Positions 25,388 through 34,600 of a stretch of 64,000 bases of DNA are shown here, piece after piece. The stretch covers positions 2,046,001-2,110,000 of the forward strand of contig OW818699.1 of the NCBI GenBank assembly GCA_942493385.1, in the 5' to 3' direction. The translations under genes were made by a program, and so were the position numbers. Every line of letters begins with the position of its first letter. Position 1 is the first letter of the stretch. The notes under the pieces are model-generated. The model had not been told where the DNA came from, made no database searches, and was given only the letters and a program-made list of their open reading frames with translations. The DNA is from UBA8389 sp942493385 (GTDB lineage Bacteria > Bacteroidota > Bacteroidia > Bacteroidales > UBA1402).

Positions 25388-26146
25388 TCAGCTGTTTTGC
25401 AGTGCCCTTCTGCGGAATTCGGAACAAACGATGGCAGTTGCCATAGAAACGTTTAAGGATTCCGATCCGGTTTCTCCTACCGGATAATCCGGAATGAACA
25501 ATTTGTCGGTGATGCATTTTTCGACAGCTTGAGAAATTCCGTTTCCTTCATTTCCCATTACGATGATGCCTTCGTTCTGAAGTTCAGCCTCATACAGGAT
25601 TTTACCCTCCAGAAATGTACCGTAGATGGGTAGTTTGACCAATTCCAGAAAGGTTGATAATTCGACGTATTGAATTCGAATCCGTCCGATGGCACCCATG
25701 GTGGCCTGTACTGTTTTTGGATTATACGCATCTACCGTTCCAACGGAGCAAAGTACGTTCCGAATTCCAAACCAGTCGGCTATGCGTAGGATGGTTCCCA
25801 GGTTGCCTGGATCTTGGACATTGTCCAGTGCCAGACTGAGGCTTCCTTCGAGTAGATCGGCTGTCAATTTATACGAGGGTATTTCAAAAACAGCCAATAC
25901 TTCCTGTGGGTTTTTCAGCAAGCTTGCCTTCTTGATCTCATCATGAGTGGCTTCCACTAGATCCGCGGCTCGTATGCCAGGGTGAGCGGCAAGCCATTCG
26001 GGCGTTGCAGCAAGGAAACGGCAGGGTAGGAGCTCCAGCAGGTCGGTGCAGCATTTGCTGCCTTCGGCCAAAAACAAACCCTGTTCCTGCCTGAACTTTT
26101 TCTGTTCCAAGGATCGAATCCATTTTTGTTTGGCCTGACTAAGCAT
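25388..26146 (-). CDS. TrmH/SpoU family RNA 2'-O-methyltransferase
   Basis: A 252-residue SPOUT methyltransferase. The N-terminal substrate-binding part (WIRSLEQKKFRQEQGLFLAEG) is followed by the knotted catalytic domain with the three SpoU motifs: LALDNVQDPGNLGTILRIADWFG, IIVMGNEGNGIS and IPDYPVGETGSESLNVSMATAI (each split from longer blocks). It methylates a ribose in rRNA or tRNA; the exact target is unknown. ATG 26146 is used because the 60 codons open upstream are not conserved and overlap the divergent tamL promoter. A -7-like TAGTTTTG box lies at 26171-26164. Confidence 0.85.
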   Translation of the reverse strand: MLSQAKQKWIRSLEQKKFRQEQGLFLAEGSKCCTDLLELLPCRFLAATPEWLAAHPGIRAADLVEATHDEIKKASLLKNPQEVLAVFEIPSYKLTADLLEGSLSLALDNVQDPGNLGTILRIADWFGIRNVLCSVGTVDAYNPKTVQATMGAIGRIRIQYVELSTFLELVKLPIYGTFLEGKILYEAELQNEGIIVMGNEGNGISQAVEKCITDKLFIPDYPVGETGSESLNVSMATAIVCSEFRRRALQNS

Positions 26147-26209
26147 GTGGTTGGTTTTGCGGACAAAACTACAAAAGAAAAACCGTACAGGGAAATTTGT
26201 CATCTGTCG

Positions 26210-26241
26210 TTTGTCAACTTTGACGGGAAAATGTACATTTG
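26210..26241 (+). promoter_or_regulatory. Bacteroidota-type promoter for tamL
   Basis: TTTG (26210-26213), 20-base spacer, TACATTTG (26234-26241), ending 21 bases before the ATG. Confidence 0.75.
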
Positions 26242-26262
26242 TATAAATTAACCTTGCATTAA

Positions 26263-28605
26263 ATGCGCAGACCTGTCCTGCTTCTTTCACTACTGACGTT
26301 GTTCCTGCTTTCAGCATGCAATACATTCAAGTACGTGCCCAAGGATCAGTATTTGCTGCACTCGGTCAAATTGGTTCAAAAAGACATGCTGCCATCGGAT
26401 GTCAATTACAACATTTATCTGCATCAAGTTCCCAACGAGCGATTTCTGAATTTTCTGGACATGAACCTGGCGATCTATAATTTGTCTGGCAGGGATACCA
26501 GCAAATGGATCAATAGGATGCTTCGGAAAATTGGTGAAGAGCCGGTCATTTTTGACCCTACTAAAAATGAACGATCCAGATCGACGCTGGAAAATCTGAT
26601 GGTTAATCAGGGTTATTTCAATGCCATCGTGCAGGAAGACGTGCAATTCAAAAAGCGCAGGGCTTATGTGACCATTTCAATGAACGGAAATTCGCCTTAT
26701 ACCATCAACAAATTCGAATTCGTTTCGGAAGGTGACAGCCTTGACCGCTGTATAGAAAAGGCTATGAAAAATACTGAAGTCCGATCCGGGATGCTTTTGA
26801 GCAGTGAAAAATTGGACGAGGAACGAAGCCGATTGGTCAAACAGTTGCAAGAAATAGGGTATTACGGCATTCAAAAAGATAATTTCTATTATCGGGTGGA
26901 CAGTACGTTGGGAAACAGTACGGCGAATGTCTCGCTGATGTTGAAGCCTTTACTGCCGGATACAGCGATTAATCCTTTAACTGGAACTCGGATGCAAGAT
27001 TTCAGTCATTCCGTATATCGGTTCAGAAATGTTTATTTCATGCTGGATGTGGATATGGCCAGTTTCAACAGACAATCGGCATCCGGTGTAAACGCAGGAG
27101 GCTCTTCCATTTTCAGCCTGACTGGGTATGATACCCTGACAACCAACGGATACAAGACGGTCTACAAGGATAAACCTTTTATTTCTCCAAGCGCATTGAT
27201 TGCAAATTGTCGGATCGTGCCAGGACAAATTTTCGATGTAAATACGGTGAATCGAACGTATGCTCGACTCAACACGCTTCAGTACATGAAGTATGTGAAC
27301 ATTCGCTTTGCCGAAGTTCCATCTGCTGTAACGGATGAACGGTATTTGGATTGTTACATTGTTCTCTCGCAAAACCCGCTTCAGGGCATGGGTTTTGACA
27401 TCGAAGGCACCAACACGGCCGGTGATTTCGGCATTGCTGGAAATGTCAGTTATACCCATCGCAATCTGTTCAATGGTTCGGAAATGTTCCAGACCAAATT
27501 CCGTGGTGCGTACGAAGCAGTCTCCGTCATGTCAAGCAATTACATTGAACTGGGTGGTGAAATCAACTTGACCTTGCCCGAATTCAAGGCGCCTTTCCTG
27601 AAATCCAGTTTCAAACAAAAAGTGGATGCTACAACGGAGTTTAGAACAGCGTATCAGTTGATGAGCAGATTCGAGTTTGACCGTACGGTTGCATCCATGG
27701 GTATGCGGTATAATTGGTCGCAACAGAAGCTGAGCCAATCTTTTGACTTGTTGGATCTCAGCTATACATATATGTCTCGAGTTAATCCTGATTTTCGAAA
27801 CAAATACCTGAACGATACGTCGTACCTCAAATACAGTTACGAGGATCATTTCATTTTGCGTTCAGCGTATTCGTTTTCTTATTCCAGTGTGCCATTCGGT
27901 TCGGTAAGTCGTGATTATCATACCTGGAAAGGTAGCTTCGAGTCGGCCGGCAATTTGTTGTATGCTGGATATGCTTTGGCTGGTGCACCCAAAGATGCCA
28001 ATGGTTTTTACAAGATTGGCAAGATTAATTTCAGCCAATACCTTCGCGGTGAACTGGAATTTGCCAAAAGTGTGACGCTCGATTCAAGAAGTCGTCTGGC
28101 ATACAGGGCTGGAGTTGGTTTGGCTTATCCGTATGGCAATTCAACTATTCTGCCTTTCGAAAAACGTTTCTATTCAGGTGGTGCCAACTCGGTACGTGGT
28201 TGGGGTGTTCGCACGTTGGGACCGGGTTCGTATTCCAATCCGGGTACCCGAATCAATTTTATGAATCAATCCGGGGATATGAAGTTGGATTTGAGTGTTG
28301 AGTACCGTGGCACTCTTTTCTGGGTGGTCGAAGGCGCACTTTTTGCCGATGCCGGTAACATCTGGACCTTGAATTATTATAGTGGACAACCCGGTGGCCA
28401 ATTCAAACTGAACAGTTTCTACAAACAACTGGCTGGTAGCGTCGGTGCCGGTATACGCTTGGCCTTTGACTACTTCTTGATTCGTGTGGATGCGGGGATG
28501 AAAGTATACGACCCGTCCTCTACACTGACCGACCACTGGCGCATACGCAGTATTGACAATTGGAATGATTTTGCCCTGCATTTTGCCGTGGGTTATCCTT
28601 TCTGA
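26263..28605 (+). CDS. tamL: BamA/TamA superfamily outer-membrane protein, lipoprotein form (TamL)
   Basis: A 780-residue Omp85 family protein. The signal sequence ends in a lipobox LSAC (Cys19), the mark of TamL as opposed to BamA. POTRA-like domains occupy about 25-390, and the C-terminal half is the 16-strand barrel with the lid-lock motif near GGANSVRGWG and a final strand ending HFAVGYPF. In Bacteroidota TamL works with TamB in outer-membrane assembly. It is divergent from the RNA methyltransferase, a gene pairing often seen around Bacteroidota tamL, and is preceded by its own promoter. No tamB is visible in the window. Confidence 0.85.
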   Translation: MRRPVLLLSLLTLFLLSACNTFKYVPKDQYLLHSVKLVQKDMLPSDVNYNIYLHQVPNERFLNFLDMNLAIYNLSGRDTSKWINRMLRKIGEEPVIFDPTKNERSRSTLENLMVNQGYFNAIVQEDVQFKKRRAYVTISMNGNSPYTINKFEFVSEGDSLDRCIEKAMKNTEVRSGMLLSSEKLDEERSRLVKQLQEIGYYGIQKDNFYYRVDSTLGNSTANVSLMLKPLLPDTAINPLTGTRMQDFSHSVYRFRNVYFMLDVDMASFNRQSASGVNAGGSSIFSLTGYDTLTTNGYKTVYKDKPFISPSALIANCRIVPGQIFDVNTVNRTYARLNTLQYMKYVNIRFAEVPSAVTDERYLDCYIVLSQNPLQGMGFDIEGTNTAGDFGIAGNVSYTHRNLFNGSEMFQTKFRGAYEAVSVMSSNYIELGGEINLTLPEFKAPFLKSSFKQKVDATTEFRTAYQLMSRFEFDRTVASMGMRYNWSQQKLSQSFDLLDLSYTYMSRVNPDFRNKYLNDTSYLKYSYEDHFILRSAYSFSYSSVPFGSVSRDYHTWKGSFESAGNLLYAGYALAGAPKDANGFYKIGKINFSQYLRGELEFAKSVTLDSRSRLAYRAGVGLAYPYGNSTILPFEKRFYSGGANSVRGWGVRTLGPGSYSNPGTRINFMNQSGDMKLDLSVEYRGTLFWVVEGALFADAGNIWTLNYYSGQPGGQFKLNSFYKQLAGSVGAGIRLAFDYFLIRVDAGMKVYDPSSTLTDHWRIRSIDNWNDFALHFAVGYPF

Positions 28606-28630
28606 TTTCAGAATTTTTTCCTTACCTTTG
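28599..28630 (+). promoter_or_regulatory. Promoter for tRNA-Arg
   Basis: TTTC (28599-28602, overlapping the tamL stop), 20-base spacer and TACCTTTG (28623-28630), 47 bases before the tRNA. The -33 element deviates by one base from TTTG. Confidence 0.6.
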
Positions 28631-28677
28631 CCCCCGTTTTAAAAACATCCCTTTAGAAACCGTTTATATTAATTAGG

Positions 28678-28751
28678 GGTCCGGTAGCTCAGTTGGATAG
28701 AGCAACAGCCTTCTAAGCTGTGGGTCTTGAGTTCGAATCTCAACCGGATCA
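28678..28751 (+). tRNA. tRNA-Arg, anticodon UCU
   Basis: A full 74-base cloverleaf. The acceptor stem GGTCCGG pairs with CCGGATC (one G-U pair), followed by discriminator A; D-stem GCTC/GAGC; anticodon stem ACAGC/GCTGT with loop CTTCTAA (anticodon TCT, reads AGA); T-arm TTGAG-TTCGAAT-CTCAA. The CCA end is not encoded. A terminator follows at once. Confidence 0.95.
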
Positions 28752-28755
28752 CTTC

Positions 28756-28798
28756 AAAAAAACAGTAACGCACCTTTTGTGCTTTACTGTTTTTTTTT
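28756..28798 (+). terminator. Terminator of the tRNA-Arg gene
   Basis: A-rich arm with AACAGTAA and GCAC pairs with GTGC and TTACTGTT around a short T-rich loop, followed by a run of T. It is a classic intrinsic terminator five bases after the tRNA. Confidence 0.85.
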
Positions 28799-28937
28799 AT
28801 TATTATGCTTGGACAAATAATAAAATTCATGAGTTATATAGTTTTAGAAGTTTTAATATTTAATTGATTTCTTTGTTTTATCTTGAAATAAAGTGATATT
28901 TGTGAATAGGATTCGAACATTCAATAAATTGTATCAC

Positions 28938-30992
28938 ATGATAAGCAAGAAACTCCAAATGCGCTTAGCAGTTTTTACATGGATGGTTTTCCTAGTAATC
29001 ACATCTTGTCGTAACATTGCCGATATTCCAGTAGATCAGACGGATTTGTCCAATTTAATTGCACCTTCAGGCTTTAAATTTAGTACTCATAAAGAATTGA
29101 ATGTTCGAATCAAAACGCTTGATAATGAGAACAAACCTGTTGCTAATATTCGGGTTGGTTTGTATACGGATTATCCCGATTCAATTGGGCGTCAGATTTA
29201 CAGTGGAGTTACAGATGTGAATGGCTTATTGGACTTCAATTACCAAATGCCTGCCGAAACCGATTCGTTGGTGATAACAACCAATACAATAGGTTTCATC
29301 AATCAACAAAAAGTGAATGTTTCGGATGGTTCTTTGGATTGTACCTTAGGTGGGGGTTCCGGTGTCACTTTGCGCAGCGGAAAGGTTGAAGAATCCTTGT
29401 TTTCCCCAACAGTGGTTACTGCCTCAACAGTATATAAGGCACTGAGTACGTACAGCAGCTTAGGCGTTCCTCAATTAGCCTCACCAAACGATGTGGTGGA
29501 TGCAACGATGCTGGCTGATATCAATTCGACATTGCCGGAAGCTGTTTCATTAAATACGACGCATCCTCTGTACTTAAGTACTTCAACAAGCTCAAATTTG
29601 AAAATAACCGAAGCGAGCAATGTTTGGGTAACGTTTATCCATGAGGGTACAACAGCAAAGAACGTTTTGGGATACTACAAGTACAAAACTTCCAATCCCC
29701 CAACATCTGCAAGTGCGATTGATTCCGTGTTTTTTGTTTTCCCGAATGTTTCCTATGCAGGTAGCAGTGGTGGTTTGTATTCAGGCAATAGAATGAATCT
29801 GGGGTCTTTTCCTGCCGGTACGGAAATTGGATGGCTGTTGATTGTAGATGGTTGGTATGGATCAACAATTAAAACATCCGGAAAAACAATCTACTATTCA
29901 AACCAAGCCTTTAATACAGAAACAACTGCTGCCCAGAAACAACATTCAGTGTTGTTGAATGACTTCGGACGTGGAAAATTTTTGATGGGATTTGAGGGTA
30001 CAAAGCGAAACTTAACGTCTTGTGATCACGATTTCAATGATGCTGTATTCTACGTCACTGTAAATCCAGCCCGTGCAGTTGAGACTGCGAATATGCAGCG
30101 AATAACACCTTTAAAAATTGATGCGGATTTTGACGGCATTGCCGATCATGAAGATGCCTATCCGAATGATGCCAGCAAGGCATTCAACAATTTCTTTCCC
30201 TCGCAAAATGCGAATGGAACATTGTCCTTTGAAGATTTATGGCCCTCACAAGGAGACTATGATTTCAACGACATGGTGCTGGATTACAATTTTAATCAGG
30301 TAACAAATGCGCAGAACAAAGTTGTACAAATCATTGCAACAATAAAACTGAAAGCCATGGGTGCCAGTTACCACAGTAGTTTTGGCATACAGCTTCCTTT
30401 GGCTACGAACCAAATTTCCAGTGTAACGGGATGCAATCTGCAGGAGGAACTCATTGCTCTGAATCAAAATGGTACAGAGGCTGGTCAGAGTAAGGCAACA
30501 ATCATTGCTTTTGACGATGGTTATAACGTTTTACCTTGGGCAAGTGGTTCGGCTAATGGTGGGGTGAATACGTTTACGGAAGACCCATATGTTACGCCAC
30601 AACTATTAACTTTGACCATTAATCTTACGAATCCGATAACAATCAGTGACTTAGGAACTCCTCCTTACAATCCATTCATCATTATCAATGGCGAGAGAGG
30701 CAGAGAAGTGCATCTCATTGACCAAGCACCTACGGACTTGGTTGATCAATCGTTGCTGGGCACGTTTATGGACGATAGCAGACCCTCCAGTGGCAGGTAT
30801 TATGTGACACCCAATAATTTGCCCTTTGCCATCAATATTTCGGAGGAGTTTGAATATCCCAAAGAAAAGGAAGGAATAGCGGAAGCGTATCTGAAATTTT
30901 TTCCTTGGGGTGAGGCAGGCGGTTCCACATTTAAAGATTGGCACAAGAATCTGGATGGCTACCGCAACAGTTCATCCATTTACAAACATTGA
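28938..30992 (+). CDS. LruC domain-containing lipoprotein
   Basis: A protein of about 684 residues. The N-terminus is a lipoprotein signal with ITSC (Cys24 from ATG 28938), then a transthyretin-like domain (about 50-130; INVRIKTLDNENKPVANIRVGLY type), a DUF4114-like segment with CDHDFNDAVFYVTV, a calcium-type Asp repeat (DADFDGIADHEDAYPND) and the LruC/DUF4842 block (LWPSQGDYDFNDMVLDYNFN, then GWEAGG-like ending FPWGEAGGSTFKDWH). The family is surface exposed in Bacteroidota and Leptospira; function unknown. The gene is more A/T-rich than its neighbours. Another Met at 28959 is possible. Confidence 0.8.
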   Translation: MISKKLQMRLAVFTWMVFLVITSCRNIADIPVDQTDLSNLIAPSGFKFSTHKELNVRIKTLDNENKPVANIRVGLYTDYPDSIGRQIYSGVTDVNGLLDFNYQMPAETDSLVITTNTIGFINQQKVNVSDGSLDCTLGGGSGVTLRSGKVEESLFSPTVVTASTVYKALSTYSSLGVPQLASPNDVVDATMLADINSTLPEAVSLNTTHPLYLSTSTSSNLKITEASNVWVTFIHEGTTAKNVLGYYKYKTSNPPTSASAIDSVFFVFPNVSYAGSSGGLYSGNRMNLGSFPAGTEIGWLLIVDGWYGSTIKTSGKTIYYSNQAFNTETTAAQKQHSVLLNDFGRGKFLMGFEGTKRNLTSCDHDFNDAVFYVTVNPARAVETANMQRITPLKIDADFDGIADHEDAYPNDASKAFNNFFPSQNANGTLSFEDLWPSQGDYDFNDMVLDYNFNQVTNAQNKVVQIIATIKLKAMGASYHSSFGIQLPLATNQISSVTGCNLQEELIALNQNGTEAGQSKATIIAFDDGYNVLPWASGSANGGVNTFTEDPYVTPQLLTLTINLTNPITISDLGTPPYNPFIIINGERGREVHLIDQAPTDLVDQSLLGTFMDDSRPSSGRYYVTPNNLPFAINISEEFEYPKEKEGIAEAYLKFFPWGEAGGSTFKDWHKNLDGYRNSSSIYKH

Positions 30993-31039
30993 ATGTTGAA
31001 GGTCCTCGCCGTTTTCGACGAGGACCTTTAACATTCAAT
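30988..31039. terminator. Long perfect-arm terminator overlapping two stop codons
   Basis: Two 21-base arms (30988-31008 and 31019-31039) pair with a single G-U wobble around a 10-base loop. The arms contain the stop codons of both convergent genes (LruC protein and phosphopantetheinyl transferase). No long T-run follows. Confidence 0.75.
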
Positions 31040-31661
31040 CCATAACATGAGTTCGATGGATTTCAAGGGCATCACCGAAATAGACCAAACTACCTGTTTC
31101 TCCTCCAGGACAGGTAAAAACTTGGGAACGGTAATGTTGGTCAGTGATGCAGAAATCCGGTCCCGAAACAACATGTAAGGTATTCAAAGAATCGATAAGG
31201 CCAATTCCAGTCGCCTTTAGATAGGCCTCTTTTAGAGTCCACATTTTTAAATACGTTTTTTCGCAATTTTCATGTTTTAAAAAACGTTGTTCGTCTGGCG
31301 AAAAGGCATATTCCATCAATGCATGAATGTCTTTTCCAGGGACTTGATACTCCATGTCAACTCCACACTCACCGATCAAACTTAGTGCTATCAAGTACGA
31401 TTTTTCGGTATGGCTTAGGTTGAAGTACACAGCATTCTGTAAAAAGGGTTTGCCTCGAAAATTTTTAGAAAGATCTTCATAACGTATATCCTTTTGAAGG
31501 TATACGGATAAAAAGGACTCCAAGAACTTGTGAGCCTGCAAGGGCTTACCATTTCCATGAAGCAGTACTATTTTACCATCTCGCAGTGCTTGCAAAGCAA
31601 GAGTGGACTCAAATGGTTGCCAAATTGTTGCAGTGAATTCAGCTTTTTTGTTCAATCTCAT
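31035..31661 (-). CDS. 4'-phosphopantetheinyl transferase (Sfp type)
   Basis: A 208-residue Sfp-like enzyme that transfers phosphopantetheine from CoA to carrier-protein Ser residues. Visible motifs: FNLSHTEKSYLIAL (80-93; the CoA-binding Ser-His), GVDMEY (100-105; magnesium ligands) and WTLKEAYLKATGIGL (141-155; catalytic Glu-Lys block). Its gene overlaps the end of the synthetase gene by 23 bases, so its likely partner is the carrier domain of that protein (Ser1097). It is the last gene of the EPS operon. Confidence 0.9.
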   Translation of the reverse strand: MRLNKKAEFTATIWQPFESTLALQALRDGKIVLLHGNGKPLQAHKFLESFLSVYLQKDIRYEDLSKNFRGKPFLQNAVYFNLSHTEKSYLIALSLIGECGVDMEYQVPGKDIHALMEYAFSPDEQRFLKHENCEKTYLKMWTLKEAYLKATGIGLIDSLNTLHVVSGPDFCITDQHYRSQVFTCPGGETGSLVYFGDALEIHRTHVMD

Positions 31662-34600
31662 TGAGCCTATCAGTCAATAATTTAGCAAAGATCGCATCGT
31701 TGGGCGGGGCAAAAAGTGCCGAATGTTCCCCTGGAACGTTTTCAACCACCACACCCTTTTGGGCATACATGCTCCAACCGTAGGTTTTTGGTTCTTCGAT
31801 GTAAAACATCTGCTTGCCGGCTCTGAACAAATCGACGGTCAAGGGCGCCGGTTTCAGAACATACTTGTTTAGAGCCGTGTCAATAACAACGGAGGCGTTG
31901 GTGCTCAGGTAGACGGGCTGTTCGCTCCCGTTGGCGGAAGGGGTATTGCCAGCCTTTTTCAAACCCAATCTGGAGGCATAGTAGAACAGCATGCCTCGGA
32001 TGTTTTTGGTTTTTTGTTTGAGGAATTTAATTTTTCCTTCCATGGGTTCCCTTCCCAAGGCATAAAGGAAGAATGAGGGTTTACCGACCATTGCCTGTAA
32101 GCGGTGTTTCAACTTTGTCAAAGGAGGATGATTTTCACTGGCAAACGTGGTAACCGTGTCTATCACGCCCAAAAAGGCGACTTCTTGCCCCTGAGCGATG
32201 AGTTGCCGCCCCATTTCGTAGGCAATAAATCCGCCCAGTGAAAAGCCGAAAATGGCATATGGTCCTTGCGGTTGATTCTTACGTATTTCACTAATGTAAT
32301 CGCTGGCCATTTCTTCGATGGTGGTGCTGAGTTCGCTTTGACCATCCAACCCTTTGGCTTGCATCGCATAAATGGGACGATCAGGGTCTAAATGGTTTCC
32401 AAGTGATTGATACAGAAGTACATTTAAACCTGCACCGTGAATGAGGTACAAGGGCATTTTGCTTCCTTTCGGCCGAATGGGTACCAAACATTTCCATAAA
32501 TTGTCGGTATTCTTTGACTCAAGAATCTCCGCCATGGAACGTGGAGTAGGGCAGGAAATAAGTGCCGAAAGTGGGAGATGGGCTCCCAATTCTTTTTTAA
32601 GAGTGGCCATCAATCGAACAGCTCGAAGGGAATGCCCACCGTTTTCGAAGAAATCGTCGTCTACAGTCAAGGTTTCGTCTTCCAAAATCTCACGCCAAAG
32701 CTTTGTCAAGGACTCCTGAAGGGGTGTCAATAATTCTGATGTTTTCGTAGCAGTTTCCTTCTTTTTTGATGGTGCTGTCAAGCTCAGTAGAAACCGCTTG
32801 TCAATCTTGCCATTCGGAGTCATCGGAATTTCCGAAACTTCGATGAAATGATCGGGAACCATGTAATTCGGAAGAATTTGGTAGCATTCAGTTTTTAAGG
32901 TAGTTAATCTGTCTTTCTGATCACTTAGAGGTACAATGTATGCGACCAAGTGTTTCTCACCCCGTTCATTGGCTTTTCCAAGCACTACCGCTTGGCTAAT
33001 ACCACCCAATTGCATGATTTGATTTTCGATTTCACCGGGTTCCACTCGAAAACCACGGATTTTAAGTTGACCGTCCGCACGACCGATGTAATGAATTTCT
33101 CCGATATTGTCGCTAAAAACCAAGTCCCCTGTGCAATAACAACGTTCAGTACCGGTGGGCAGCTCTACGTGAATGAACACTTTATTTTGAACATCTTCAC
33201 GGTTTAAATAACCGTCGGCCACGGCTGGTCCTGCGATGAGCAATTCCCCAGGCAAATAAGCAGGAAGTAGTTTGTGGTGTTTATCCGTTATGTAGACGCT
33301 GTATCCAGGAAGTGGTCGACCTATGGGCACCGTATTTTCTATAACGAAGTCGTTCGTTATTTCAAAAACGGTGGCTACCACGGTTGCTTCCGTCGGACCA
33401 TAGGTATTGAACAAGCGGCATGCACTTGATGGATGTTGTTTCCAGGTTTCGAAATCGGAATTGCTAACTGCTTCACCACCAATAAGAACGGCACGAAGCG
33501 ATTTTGGAATCGGCCCATCTAATGATGCTGCCAATACTTGACGCCAAAAAGCCGTTGGGAAATCCCATACAGTAATTTCATGCTGAATGCTGAATTGGAT
33601 AAGCACCTCAGGATCAAGCATTTCTTCGTTTCGGATAAACAAGCTGCCTCCGGTACATAGGGTGCAAAAAACTTCCTCGATGCTGGCATCAAAACCCAAA
33701 TTGGAGAATTGAAGCACGCGGTCTGCTGCGGTAAATCCATAGGTACCAGCTGCTGCCGAAACAAAACTCGTCAGCGCACGATGCGAAATCCGTACTCCTT
33801 TAGGTACACCGGTCGAACCGCTGGTATAAATCAAATAGGCCAAATCGGAAGGTTCAGTTTGAAGGTTAATTGCCTCTTCTTTTGGTAATGTATTGTAAAT
33901 AAGAGTTATATCTTTAGGGAAGACTTCGGCAAAAGAATCATCGGTCACCACCAAAAGCGCTTGGGAATCGTCCAGAATAAATTTTTTCCTGTCATCCGGC
34001 ATGGTGGAGTCGATGGGTAAAAAGGCAGCCCTGCACCGTAAAGCAGCCCATTGAGTCACGAAGAAGGCATACGACCTTGGCAAGCAGAGCATGACCACGT
34101 CACCGGGTTTCACTTCCTTTTGTACAAGCAAAGTAGCCATTTTTAAAGTGTCTTGACGAAACTCGGAATAGGAATGACTGTCCAGTCCAACTTGAATGGC
34201 TGTTTTTTCACCAAACGAAAGGGCGACCCGATCAAAGGCTTCCAAAATGGATGGAACATCTAAAATTGGTCCAGCCGGTTGATTGATGTTGGATATCAAT
34301 TGATCCGTTTGAATGGTATCCAGCAGAGGTAATTCGTACAACAAAGCCTCTGGATGTTCTAAAAAACGGGTTATAAAGTTCTTTAGACTTTCCAAAAAGT
34401 GCTCGGCGCCTTGCTCATAACCTGAATCTGGAAGTGAGATTTCCATGCGGTCGAGTGCAACTGAAAGATAGATGCTACGGTCATTCATTTCCATTTCGGT
34501 AGGCAATTCGCTGCAAAGAACCATCGAGTAGGCTTCTTCTGCCACTGCCTTTAAAGCCGTGTAACGCAAAGGCATATCGACGGTGTAGGTGCCAGATTGC

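Noticed and set aside
28678..28960. tRNA-Arg as the attachment site of an integrated element
   Set aside because: No integrase gene and no repeat of the tRNA 3' end were found nearby; the tRNA has its own terminator.
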